64,000 bases of DNA from Pseudopyrenochaeta lycopersici (Eukaryota > Ascomycota > Dothideomycetes > Pleosporales > Pseudopyrenochaetaceae), in the NCBI GenBank assembly GCA_003313425.1, contig NHZP01000005.1:1612001-1676000 (forward strand), read 5' to 3'. Of the stretch, positions 47,889 through 58,960 are shown one piece after another (the stretch's first letter is position 1; each line of letters opens with the position of its first letter). The notes beneath the pieces were generated by a model. It made no database searches. It was not told the DNA's origin and saw nothing but the letters and a program-made list of their open reading frames with translations. A program made the position numbers and the translations under genes.

Positions 47889-49775
47889 CTAGCTAGAAAC
47901 GCCAACACAGTATGCCTGCCCCAGCCAGAAGTTGGTAATACAGTCCTTAGAAACAGCAGGGTTCCAGGCGTAGAACTGGTCGACCGTGATGCCGTTGTCG
48001 CTGGCTAGAGAACCACAGCTATCGCCTTCTGCCACGACGTCCCACTTGTTACAGTCGGCAGGTTGGCCGGTGTGCGTGGGAGGAGGGCGGTAGGCTTGGC
48101 CGTCGTCGACGCTGTGGTCGAAGCAGACTGTGAGGCCGTGATGCTGATGCCCTGGCCCTCCCTGTGCGTGCAGTACGCCTGTCCGAGCCAGAAGTTCTCG
48201 GTACAGTCGTCGCTGAGGGCAGGGTTCCACTCGAGGAATGTCGCAAGGGAAATTCCGGCGTTGTCGGCGACGGACTGGCACGAGTCACTGCTGGACACGA
48301 CGTGCCAGCCGTCACAGTCTTTCGGCTGGCCCTCGTGCGTGGCCGCTGGCGGCTGGGGCCCGGTCCCGGTGGGCTCGGGCTCCTCGGTGGTGGGTTGTGT
48401 GGGTGGCAGACCCCAGGAGCCGCAGTACCGCAGGCCGACCTGGAACACGCATGCCGGGTTCGTGACGTTTGTCGTGAGCGAGTTCCAGGCGACGAAGCTG
48501 TCAAAGTCCACGTTGTAGTTGGACGCTGCAATCTCGCAGTTGCTGTTCCAGTAGCCGAACACGTCAGGCGAGTACTGGTACTCATCGCCCTTGAAGTAGA
48601 AGGAGCAGTCGTCGTGGACGCCGATGGCTAACGGGAGCTGGGTCGGTCTTGGATCCAGGGTCATGGTGGCGTTGGGCAGCATGGTGAATGGGACGCCAGT
48701 AAAGGACTCGTTGGGGTCAATGGTGACGGAGACATATCCGGGACGGCCGGGATAGTTGTTGATGTCACCGACCGCCTGGATACAGTAGCTCTCCTTGGCA
48801 AAGAGGTTGGTGCAGTTAGAGTTGATGCCTGTGTTGAGGAACATGAAGTCATCGAGAGAAATGGCAAACTTGAGAGTCACCAGGTTGCAGTAGTCGCCGG
48901 CCTCGACCTCGTACCAGCGGCCGCAGGGCTTGTCAGATCCAATGGCAGTATTAGAGGGGATCGGAGCAGCAGTGGTAGGCGTCACCGGAGGAACATCCGT
49001 CGTCTGGGCGGGTGGCAGCTTGGGTCCGGGTGGTTCGATGCAAAGCGTGGTGCCGTTCATCATGTCGAGGTTGGAACAGACCGGGTTGTCAGACAGCATC
49101 CAGGCTGTACCGACACTCTGAGCCTTAGAGATGCTATAGCAATCATCACCGCCCTGGCTCTGGTACATGGTGCCGTTGCAGACTGACTCGGTGGGCTCCG
49201 GTTGGCTGGTGAAATAGTCGATGGTAGGTGTGGTAGCAGGCTTGCCCGTGATGCCACAGCTGGACGTCAGGGTTTGGTAGATGGACTCGCTGGCCACGAC
49301 GGGGCCGTCAAAGTAGGGCGACCAAGATCGCAGGCGCAGTCTGGCTGCGAGACTCGGGTCACAATCCGCGGGCTTAACGGCGCCCTCGGGAAGTTCGTTT
49401 ATGTAGTTGAAGACGGAAACTGGTAAGCTGTTAGTGAAAATGTGCTAGTAGGTCCGAAATTGGCCATCACACCATGTCGAAGCTCGTTCGCGGAGCGGGA
49501 GACCCACCTCCAGGATTGGTGAAGAAAGCTTTCAATGCCGCAACGGAACCGCAGAAGACATCGTTCTCCTTGAGACACGTGAAGCTATAGGTGTACTGGC
49601 GGCTGGCCGGGATGACAATGGGTGATGCGTCAAGGTCATCCTCGGCAGGAATGACAATGTCGTTGCCACAGGCAGACCGGGCCGAGCTCTCCCACGACTG
49701 GAGCGCAGAAGCGCAGCCAGCGGTACACATGCGGGTCAGCGTGGCAGGAGGGTAGTAGAAGTCATGGCGGAGGGC
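47889..49775 (-). pseudogene. LysM-domain protein, 5'-truncated and frameshifted
   Basis: Exon A (about 49,775-49,508) begins abruptly at DFYYPPATLTRMCTAGC. A GT-AG intron (49,507-49,420) joins it to VSVFNYINELPEGAVKPADC. The frame then carries several LysM-like modules, for example GRWYEVEAGDYCNLVTLKFA, DGWHVVSSSDSCQSVADNAG and FLEWNPALSDDC, with Thr/Pro-rich linkers. In the last linker (about 48,060-48,110) the frame changes without usable splice sites. The final module (NKWDVVAEGDSCGSLASDNG, then AYCVGVSS) continues in another frame to 47,889. LysM proteins bind chitin or its oligomers, often as effectors that hide fungal chitin. The signal peptide and start are missing because an unrelated plus-strand remnant abuts it. 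Confidence 0.8.
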
Positions 49776-50430
49776 CGGCACGAGAGGATCACGAAGTGGG
49801 AGAAGACCATCATCAAGGGCGGCACTTGTCCCGACCTGGGCCCGATACCTTCCAGGAGAAGCCTCAACCACCTCATCGAGGGCCGCGCCGAAGGCAACGA
49901 CGTGACCAAGAACATGTCGAGGTTGGGAGCTGCCGAGCCCGGTGCCTACAGGGCCCTCGATGTGGAGTCCATGCACAGCTACGGCGTCAGCTTGCGCACG
50001 AGGCACATGTCCGGCGGGCACATGTCGTCCCTGGTCAAGAGAGGTGGTGTATACGGCCCAGCGTTCAGCCTCCCCACCGGCGAGTTATTCTGCCCTTCTC
50101 GAGACGGTGAAGAAGGCATCACGTGCGAGCAAACATACGATGCCCTGGAAACGAGCAACGAGGGCGGCGCCTGGAGAGATGCGACCAAGCACAAGAGGGA
50201 GAAGCTGACGCCGACGTCCACCATTGATGAAAACGCCATCGCAGCACATTTCAATGCTCATCAGCAGCGAAGTTATGGCCATGTCGACCACGCAGGACAA
50301 GTGGAAGGACGCCGCGGGCGATACGCAGGCGGTTTTGGACGAGAAAAACGAACATCGGGATTTCATAAAGTCCATTGAAGACTTTGAAACGAAATGGAAT
50401 GGGCTACCCGCGTGGACGAACCCGCTCTAA
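49776..50430 (+). pseudogene. unrecognised GC-rich coding remnant abutting LysM gene
   Basis: The plus strand reads as protein from the junction: RITKWEKTIIKGGTCPDLG, then SLNHLIEGRAEGNDVTKNM, LDVESMHSYGVSLRTRHM and GGVYGPAFSLPTGELFC. It then shifts frame and resumes near 50,270 as TTQDKWKDAAGDTQAVLDE to IEDFETKWNGLPAWTNPL and a stop at 50,428-50,430. A single gene with one indel or an unplaced intron would explain this. I do not recognise the family. No 5' part exists, since the LysM remnant begins immediately on the other strand. It is therefore a 5'-truncated fragment. Confidence 0.45.
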
Positions 50431-50456
50431 TGACGATGAAATCACAGCAACAGCAC

Positions 50457-50526
<70 letters not shown>

Positions 50527-50539
50527 GTCGTCGTCGTCA
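50457..50539. repeat. (ATC)n-(GTC)n microsatellite
   Basis: About 23 ATC units followed by four GTC units. The poly-Ser ORF over it is not a gene. Confidence 0.95.
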
Positions 50540-52041
50540 TCACTCCAGGACGTAACGAAACTCTGACTTTTCCTCTATTATTACCTCATTTCTTTAAATA
50601 TGTTTTAAATTATAGTTTCGATGTTTATATGCCCGAGAAAAGAAAAGGCACTCAGCATAATTTCACATGTACAACAAAAAACCGCAATTTTCCTAGTTTA
50701 TAGACTGGTGTAAGATTATTTTACTAGTCGATACAAGCAGAGTCAGCTCTCGTAACTTTAAGATACCTCTGCGTAATAATAAAATCTAAGATTAATTTAA
50801 TAGACTTTACTATATCTCCACCTCTCTTAAAGTTAGATAAAATGCTGAAATGCGCTTAGCAGAAATTGGTGATTGTCATGTTCATTTCTTTTTGTGTGTT
50901 GCCCGCTATTTTGTCCTTTTTAAGTAGTGTGTGTGTGTGTGTGTGTGCCAAGTGGTTACACCCGTGCTTTGTACAATAATACAGTACCGGGTACCCTCGC
51001 TTGTATGCGCGACTCGCTTATACATTACGCTATGAAATCCTTGAAAATGACCTCGCCTAGCCTCCCCTCATAACTACCCTTTCCTCAGGCTAACCGCCCT
51101 AGTGCTTAGGCGATCTCTACCCTAGCCAAGTTGTGCACAGGCACATTACCGTATACCAGTATTACCCTCTGCCCGCAAGAACTTCGGGAAAACTCAAAAT
51201 TATTATTATTTTGCAAGCTCAATCGGACCGAACAACAAGTTTCCCCGCACGAACTGTAGTGATCCCCGCACCTGGCGATCTATTTCGTTATTTCGGCATC
51301 TACTCTTGCGTGACTATAGCTGTTCAGGTTAACTTTTCAAGCTAGACTAAATTCTCTTCTTTAATGACCTAGTGAAAAACTGAACTCAGGATGGGGATCA
51401 ACGATAGTAAATAGCGTTAACGCGTAGTAGGATGAAGTTCGATATTTAGACAAGCACTAGAGTAGCGGTTAGGCAAGACGTCCTGATTCACCTTCTGCCT
51501 CTTTATCTCCAGCGCCCGATTATGATGTAAAAGTGGGGTAACATGACGTATTGCTCTAAAACACGGTGATCTCAAGGACATAGCCACTGGAACAATTACA
51601 AGCCTCAGCTTCTTGTCTGCAGAAACACAAGCTAGTGATAGAGGGTGGTCTTGCAACTTAAAGCGACTAAAGCACAATAGTGGAGAGATCAGGGTGCCTA
51701 TGACGATAGAAGCTGGCCACATTGTCTGACAGGAGCAGGATGGCAGACGTCGAGACACTTGTAGCTGCTGAGAGTTTACGGCGTTCTACTCAGGTTCAGC
51801 CGTGGTGTCTACACAACTTATACCGAAAATAAGAGCTATCTAATCCCGAGAAGGCGTGCCGTTTTCCATTCAGTCATTATCTACATGTCTCCGCTGGTGC
51901 ATCCAGCTTCTAACCCTTGTGTACCCAAATCCGATCGGAAGTCATTCGGATGCTCAGGCAACTGAGGACTATATAAGTCAGTCCAGCTCCTTGAATGAGA
52001 CTTTATTCAACTCCATGCAGAAGTTAGACTAAAGAGGAATA
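50540..52041. other. intergenic region
   Basis: AT-rich sequence. A 113-codon minus-strand ORF (51,417-51,758) shows no recognised domain and no intron context, so it is left unassigned. Confidence 0.4.
50927..50947. repeat. (GT)n microsatellite
   Basis: About ten GT units. Confidence 0.9.
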
Positions 52042-53146
52042 CTAGTCCTTTAAGCCAACAACCCATTCTAGTCCTCCAGTAACATGTTCAATGAAATAGT
52101 CCTCGCTATAGGTCTCGATAGTGTGGCCCATACCCGTGTACCACGCTCTAGCCTTCCCTTCAAACATGGAGTACCACGAGATCGGATGATCAGGGACCAT
52201 GCTCAGATACGAAGGAGTAATATCATCAATGTAAGTTTCACTTAGGGTTGCTAAAACAGTATAGTTCGTCGATTGACTTGGATTCGTTCTGTACGAGTAC
52301 CACTCGTCTGTTCGGTTGTGACTATGGGGAAGGTTGACAGTTGAAGGATGGGTCGAGTCACGGATGGTTATGATGTCGGAACGGATATTTCCGGCTATTT
52401 TCCGGTAATTACGATTAGCCATATCCAAATAAACAATCTAAGTGACATGAAACCTACAGGGAGGATAGCGCTCCAACTGCGCGTCACTGCATGTCCACTC
52501 TGGAGAGCAGGGATGGAACTCAAACTATAAACACGTTAGAGGCTCTCTATACGTGAACATCGTTAAAATCCTTACCTGTCCCCCAACCAGAGTAGTATAC
52601 CACGGTGGCGTAGCGTTCCAAAAGTCTCCGGCTGATAGCATAAATTTGATTAACCACGAAGAGATCGCATAGAAGGCCAGAGAAGAGAAACGGACCTGCG
52701 TGAATACCCAGCCACGAACCACCGTTGACAAGAAATTGGTATAGAGCTTCATACTCGCTGGCTACCAAAAAGTCACCAGTAGTGTGTATGAACACTAAGG
52801 TTGTGAAATTGCTCAGGCCATCAGCAGTAAAGACTGAAGAATCCTCCGTTGCAGTAACGGACCATTCGTTCTTGCTGGCGACCGAGTTGATGAGCTCGAT
52901 ACCATTGGGAATGCTTTATATTGCATCGTTAGAATGCATCCGAAATAGGTATTAAGTGAGGGTCTTGCCTAGCATGGCGATACCCAGCAGTCTTGGTGAA
53001 GATGAGTAGGTTGGGCTTAGGCGACACAGCTGTGGATATATGAGAAAACAACGAGAGATGGGGGAGCGGGGTGGCGTTGTACGGGCACAACCGACTAGGA
53101 CTGCTGTTGCTGCTGCGATAGCCGTTAAAGCGAACACAAACTTCAT
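52042..53146 (-). CDS. secreted ThuA-domain protein, six exons
   Basis: Exons are 53146-53083, 53029-52969, 52913-52696, 52631-52576, 52524-52458 and 52394-52042. Every junction keeps frame and the product is 272 residues. A signal peptide (MKFVFALTAIAAATAVLVG) precedes a glutamine-amidotransferase-like ThuA fold. Visible strands and motifs are LLIFTKTAGYRHASIPNG, VFIHTTGDFLVASEYEAL and NGGSWLGIHAAGDFWN, then TPPWYTTLVGG, HPSTVNLPHSHNRTDEWY, HPISWYSMFEG and ARAWYTGMGHTIETYSEDYF. The family (PF06283) is linked to sugar metabolism, but its reaction is unclear. Intron 2 (52968-52914) begins GC instead of GT, with exon end AG and GCAAGA, a recognised minor donor form. It is the neighbour of the GH115 gene. 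Start at 53146 is chosen over 53170 for the cleaner signal peptide. Confidence 0.87.
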
Positions 53147-53227
53147 TGTAAGATTAAGTAAGTAAAACAAGAGGAAGTGTGTTCTAAAGAGAATAATGTG
53201 TCTTCATAGAGCTGCAGGGCTAGGATT

Positions 53228-53235
53228 TTTATATA
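53228..53235 (-). promoter_or_regulatory. TATA box of ThuA-like gene
   Basis: TATATAAA on the minus strand, 82-89 bp upstream of the start codon at 53146. Confidence 0.55.
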
Positions 53236-54864
53236 TGCTGAAGCAATACCCCTCCATAGCTGCGGGGAAACATTACACAAGCAATAACCACTCCCTGAAG
53301 TAATAGAATCCATGAACTCGCTAGTATCAGAAACCTTGTATGACGTATCCTATTTAATTAACTACCCAAATGCCGGCATTGTGAGTACGACTGTGGTAAG
53401 ACTTCCGGCGGTAGAACTTCGGTACACATAACTCGCATGGCTACACAAAGCAGGTTTGGATGCCTACTAGGCCTACAAGTGGGAGTGGAGACAGTGATCG
53501 TGTGACTCCGCCCGTTAAAGAAATACAGCCGAATGTACAGCTGAAATAACGATTCCTTTCGATCGCTGTTTGATCTTGACTATCTGCTGCTCATGGATCC
53601 AGATACAGCGCTTATCCTGCATTGGCCGAGGGCTGCGGGACTATCTATTATCAGAGTTCGTTTGCGCCTCGATTTTGTTAGTGCATAGGTCATGTCGTAG
53701 ACAACTAAGCATGTCCGCACATACAGTTCTGTAATTTCGTTGCTAGAGGCTAGAGCCACGTGGGTGGCTTCCTACGTGTTGTGCGCAAGAATGCAGATGC
53801 GCTGGCCCCTTGTTCGGCGAACACTAGCTTGAACTAGTCCGTATCGCGCTTTCACTCACATCCGCCGTACTGTTTAATTTTCTACGAAGTCTAGACAATT
53901 AGACGATTATTTATGTGCGGAAGCTGACCACTGCATCTACTATAACACTACTGGTATATACCTGCTTCTGAGCGTGGGGTAGCATTAGCTCAAGCAATGT
54001 TGGCAGAGAAGAGTAAGGGCGCTCTAGACGCCATGCATTGGGAATATGCACCGCTCCTACCGCTCCTAATCGCAGCAGTTTTCTCAACAGCAATAATGAC
54101 TCGACGTTGAACCAATCATGTGTTGACACAACAAGTTATGCTTTTATACACGCAGCAACGCATGAATCTGTGCTGCTGGGTTGTCTGACGAGCTGGAAGC
54201 CTTCTCAAATTCGCCATGAGAGGCTATGCAATGCGAACGGTTTGAGTCAGAACGCCCGACTCCTCACACTTCACCCCTGTTGTCGAAGGACTCAGACACT
54301 ACAGGGAGTCGTTCCCACGAAGACAAGTAACAGAACAGAGACAACTATTTAGATCCGTTGCGTGATGCTAGGAAGCTCTTCCCGTGGTATGGAAACCAGA
54401 GACAACTAGCTCAAGCCGATCGACAGGCACCTAAGTCATGCCGTCTCCACTTCCCAAACTTATACCTGTGATCAGAGCAATTGAACGAACAAACGAATAA
54501 ACAAATGAAATCAATCCTGTAGAAAATACCAACCATCCAACCCACAACGCACGAGGTCCATGGCGGATTTGCCTACGCGTGCGATGCGTGGCTTTAGGGA
54601 GCTCAATTGACGCATCGGCTGCCATAGATAGCCGACCGGATTTGAATTCCAAAGGAGCAGCTTGTCACTCCAGTCTGATCGAATGGCCTTGTGACCGGCT
54701 GGCTGATCTTGACAACTCTAATGAGCGTTGCAGGAGCGTGGTAATTACTCAATTTCATAATCTCATTGTTTGGCAAGTGATACGTGCGCAAATCACGAGG
54801 CGTGAATGATCTACAACCATAATGTAAGTGTCATTGCGTTATGCTAGGAGAAGTATGATTGAAA
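53236..54864. other. intergenic region between GH115 and ThuA-like genes
   Basis: 1.6 kb holding the ThuA-like promoter and the GH115 3' region. No gene recognised. Confidence 0.45.
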
Positions 54865-57808
54865 TTAGCCTGTTACGTAGAAGCTCTCAGGTGGTCCTAA
54901 GTAGCTTTCACGCACACCTCCTACATCAACAATAATCTTTTCCAGCGCCAAATTCTCATCCTGAAGCAAAATTTTCAATGTGTGCGCTCCAGCGACGCCA
55001 AGGTCTACCTGGTGTGTTTTGGTCCAAACACAATCCATGACCGATTCCAACCATCGGGGTGGCAACTCACCCGCCTTGTTGGGTTGTTGCACCAGCCTGT
55101 GCATCTCGATGTCTTTGCCGTCAAATGAGAAACCGTAGAGAGCTGGTGATGTTGAGTGTACATCGAGCGTCAACGTGAAGTATATGTGTAGAGATGCCTT
55201 GGTGGTCGACGTGAATGTGTAGAAGGGGTACAGTAGCTCACAGCCCTTTAAGCCCGAATCAGGTTGCATGCGGAAGCTTACCGCCCCACTCACTTCACGG
55301 CCTAGGTACGGGTGCCTCCAATAGCCGGGTGCGTTCTTGTTTGCGAAACGAGCAGCTGGGATGGAAATGACTCGATCGGCCTCGACATGTCCAACGAACC
55401 AAGACGGTAAGCTACGGTGCTTCACTGGAATATGAATATGTTCATAATCCCCAAGATCGCTCTGTAGAACTAACAAGACCTCATCGTCGAAGTCTTTAGG
55501 TACAATCTTCCAGTCTACCGTCACTTGGATCAGCGGATCTTGACCTTCAACCGTTGGATCCAGTGTCCCCCGAGCGTGTACCGGCATCCACTCCACTGGA
55601 CTTGCAACTTCCCACGTTAGTGCCTTTGGACCACGCATATATAGCTCAAAACATCTCGACTCCGGCCCATACGGCTCCATTATCGGTAATGTAACGCCAG
55701 ATACTAGGTCTCTTCGCGATGGATGCGTGCGGTCACTCTCCTCGTTGCACAGTCCGGGTCTCACGCCTTCAGAGCCTCCAACAGCAACACCCAAGTTCCC
55801 GACAATAGGGTTTGATTCTTGACTCGCCTGTACAAGACACAAGCCACTTATCATATCACGTGAAGGCGCATGCCATAGCTCACGGAATCCGAGATGAGGC
55901 TGTCGCATGATATGGTTCCACTTCCCGTTGAGCAACATGTGATACTCCTGAGACAGCTGAAAATCGGCTTTGAAGAGGGAAACTGATTTGTTGAAGAAAT
56001 CGTTTGCCGTGTTGCGACGTTGTTTTGCGTAGAGTGCATTCTTTCCGCGACAGATCTGAAGCGACATGTAGATATGCGATGCTCTGATGGGATGTAGAAC
56101 GAGTTGGAAGAACGATGGTTTAGTATCTGGGAGTAATCGAGTAGATAGGACTTCGGCGTCATTGAGCAGCGCCTCCCAGCTTGATAGGATGTTGTCTGCT
56201 TCCGAATAGTTGACAAGCGAAAACGTCTCTGGTTCAACATGTTCGTGTTTGCGTAGCGCAATCAGCTTATCGTACTTGAGCAAGATGTTTGCAGAGGGCA
56301 CCGCTATCTCGCTCCCAAAGGTACGGGCGGTGAACGGTTCGAGGAAGGCTGGAAGATCGCCCAAGGCCATAGCGTCCGTATCCCACGCCAACGACATGAC
56401 AAAGGTCAATGGAACTTCAAGCGGTTTGATGTCCCCAACATTGAAAATCCAAATCTGGTCTGCACCACGGCGCTGTGCTTGGTCGAGTTGTTGCCAAATC
56501 TTGGCGAGAGAGTTGCTGTTCAGCCACTTGTAACTTCGCGGTTCCCCAACGTACTCGAGGTGATAGTACACCCCTGCACCGCCTCTTCGCATTCTCTCTG
56601 CTTCGGTTGGAAGCCTTCGAATCGTGCCGAAGTTATCATCAGCAAAAAGGAGCGTTACATCTTCCGGAATTTCGAGCCCATTCTCATAGTACTCCTGCAC
56701 TTCCTTATACAGTGCGATCAATTGGGGTACTGCGTCTTCTCCTCCGTACACGTCGTTGAGGATATGTCTTTGCGTCAATAAGACCTCTTTCAATACTTCT
56801 TGCGGGTTTTCAACTTCCATTCCTCGGTCGCCATCGCCTCGCATGCCGATCGTGATTACAGTCTCGAAATTAGACGCCCGTTGCGCCCCTTCAACAAAAT
56901 ACTTAGTAATCTTCTCTTTGTTCTTTGTCCAGTTCCAGCTCTGCTCTGGTTCATTGTACGGCTTATCGAACCACTCATTCATCGCACGCTGCATCGGTTC
57001 ATGATGTGATGTAGACACTACGATTCCATACGTGTCAGCAAGCTCCTGGTTTAGGGGATCGTCCACGAAGAAAGAATTTCCTGGATGCGGGTAGCCGAAC
57101 CACATCGCTGGCCAAAGGAAGTTCGCTTTTAGCCGGAGCAGCAGTTCGAAGACGCGCTTGTAGAACTCAGAATTGTACTTTCGCCCATACTTCTCGTGTA
57201 CCCACGCCGATAGTGCAGGTGCTTCATCATTGATGAAGATACCACGGTACTTAACCGACGGCGGTCCTTGCATCATTTTGACGTCTAGTGCGTAGATAGA
57301 CGGGCTTCTCTTCACTGGCACATCTGCCCACCAATACCAACTATAGGTCTTTTAGCATTAAATACGCATGTCGAGTAACTCATCTCACTTACGGAGATAC
57401 ACCAATCTGCTCAGACAACGAATAGATACCGAAAATGGTACCTCGCTTGTCACTTCCGCAGATCACGAGGGCATTCGCGCATCCATCCCACGGCGCATCC
57501 ACAAGTGCCGTACACCAAGTTTCCCATTTTCTTTCAATAATGGTGAAGTCGATGCTCCCATTTGAGGCTAATTGACAAATCAGTTTGGACCTCTGGACAC
57601 TGCCGACGATGATAACGCATGGCGATGGGCTCTGCTCTGAGGTGATGGTAGGCGCTTCCTCACCAGTCACTCTCGCGATGTCTTTAGCGAGCGTTGCGGC
57701 TGCGATACGGATGCCCTCGAAGTCTTCGCGGTCAACTACAATGGGTGCATTGACCAACGATATCGCACCGGCAGCTGGTTTATGTGCCACGAAACCAGTC
57801 TGGAGCAT
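54865..57808 (-). CDS. GH115 xylan alpha-1,2-glucuronidase, two exons
   Basis: Exons are 57808-57393 and 57340-54865 with a 52-bp intron, giving 963 residues, the usual GH115 length. The enzyme removes (4-O-methyl)glucuronic acid side chains from xylan. The join rebuilds SEQIGVSPWYWWADVPVKRS, the family's hallmark entry to the catalytic domain. KYRGIFINDEAPALSAW, then LRLKANFLWPAMW, STSHHEPMQRAMNEW and TIGMRGDGDRGME follow, with LLFADDNFGTIRRLP and WIFNVGDIKPLE further on. The C-terminal part has the accessory beta-sandwich (CELLYPFYTF). No signal peptide is obvious at the chosen ATG (MLQTGFVAHK); an upstream in-frame GTG was rejected. It could act inside the cell on imported oligomers or lack an unseen upstream exon. 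Confidence 0.92.
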
Positions 57809-58471
57809 GGCCTGATAATTCACCTCTCAGTATGGGAGGATCGAAAACTCCGTTGAAATGTGCTGAGATCGCACAGAATCTCCGGTACAGAAAGGCCAAT
57901 GTGAGATCCGGAAGGAGCTTATGCACAATGAAGCAAGACCATTAGCGTTGGTGTTAAGAGTACTTGGTTGGGAGTTGCAAAATTCTGTTTCTTAACCATT
58001 TTTTCACCTACATGCACGGCCCTAAAGGGTGTTAGGCCCCGCCTTAGCACAACACCTAGACTAGCTCACGGTGAGTCTAGCTTAGATTGCTAAGCGGCGA
58101 GAATCTCCCCCGGCAGTTCTTGCCTACGTGTACAGCCTTAAAGTAGGTAAGGCCCCGCCTTAGCACAACAACTAGACTAGCTCGCGGTGAGTCTAGCTTA
58201 GATTGCTAAGCGGCGAGAATCTCCCCCGCATCTCCACAAAACCCCAACATTTGATTCCAAGAAATCTCGGGCTTGTGGTGGCCGGGGGTATAACATGTAT
58301 TCATCCCTAATGCTCACACCCCTTGTACGTCCCAGCACCCTTCCCTTCCTCTCTTTCCTCCTCACCAGCATCGGCTGGTTGACCCGCATCGCGATTCCTC
58401 ATTGTATTGCTTCAGTTCTTTAGTGAAGTTCGCTGGCCGACAGCTCTTCATCTCCTTCGGCTATTGTTACA
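57809..58471. other. spacer with tandem duplication
   Basis: GH115 promoter side followed by a 116-bp tandem duplication (listed separately). No gene recognised. Confidence 0.45.
58007..58228. repeat. 116-bp tandem duplication, two units
   Basis: Units start at 58007 and 58123 and share GGCCCCGCCTTAGCACAACA and, further on, TAAGCGGCGAGAATCTCCCC. Each unit contains CTAGACT and AGTCTAG separated by about 11 bp, able to form a hairpin. Differences between units are mainly transitions. Confidence 0.85.
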
Positions 58472-58960
58472 ATGGCTACGGTGCAGGCCTTTACTAAGAC
58501 GGAGGCGGTGCCACGGCCAGGCTCTGTCGGTGGCGGTGTTTACACAACGCAGCAGCAGCTCGCCGAGGCAGCCACCGCTAGCCCAGAAGCTAAGACTACG
58601 CTGCTACGTATAGAGCTTTTCAAGCGCTACTAGCCCACCGCTATCTACTCTACGCTTTTATCTATAGCTCTAGTTATAGAGGGGATAGATATTAGCCTTA
58701 TAACTGTTTTGCCTATCCTGCCTACTGTTAGGGATTCACCTACAATTACAACATAAAGCGCGAACTAGTTGTCTTAACCTAAGAGTAAACAATTATTAGT
58801 GCTAGTAAGAACGTTGGCTCTATTATTAGTCTCCCAGTAAACAGCTAGTTCTAGTCTTAGCTAATTACACGCTCCTTTAGGGTGCGAAATACTTATAGCA
58901 GCTACTATCTTTATTCTCTTTTTCTTGCAGAATATGAATATGCTTCTCGCTAGTAACATC
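58472..58960 (+). pseudogene. MFS sugar (maltose-permease-like) transporter N-terminus, RIP-like
   Basis: From ATG 58472 the frame encodes a hydrophilic head (MATVQAFTKTEAVPRPGSVG) and LLRIELFKRY, then TAG at 58631. The frame continues as IYSTLLSIALVIEGIDISLI, the first transmembrane helix of the maltose-permease type. Later pieces include SASKNVGSIISLPVNS and, near 58,960, YSLFLAEYEYASR, with many TAG/TAA stops. The rest is lost in AT-rich sequence. The lesions are of the CAG/TGG-to-TAG type. Confidence 0.65.

Noticed and set aside
49776..50021. Minus-strand extension of the LysM ORF as its true N-terminus
   Set aside because: It has no signal peptide or LysM similarity and is exactly antisense to better protein-like segments on the plus strand.
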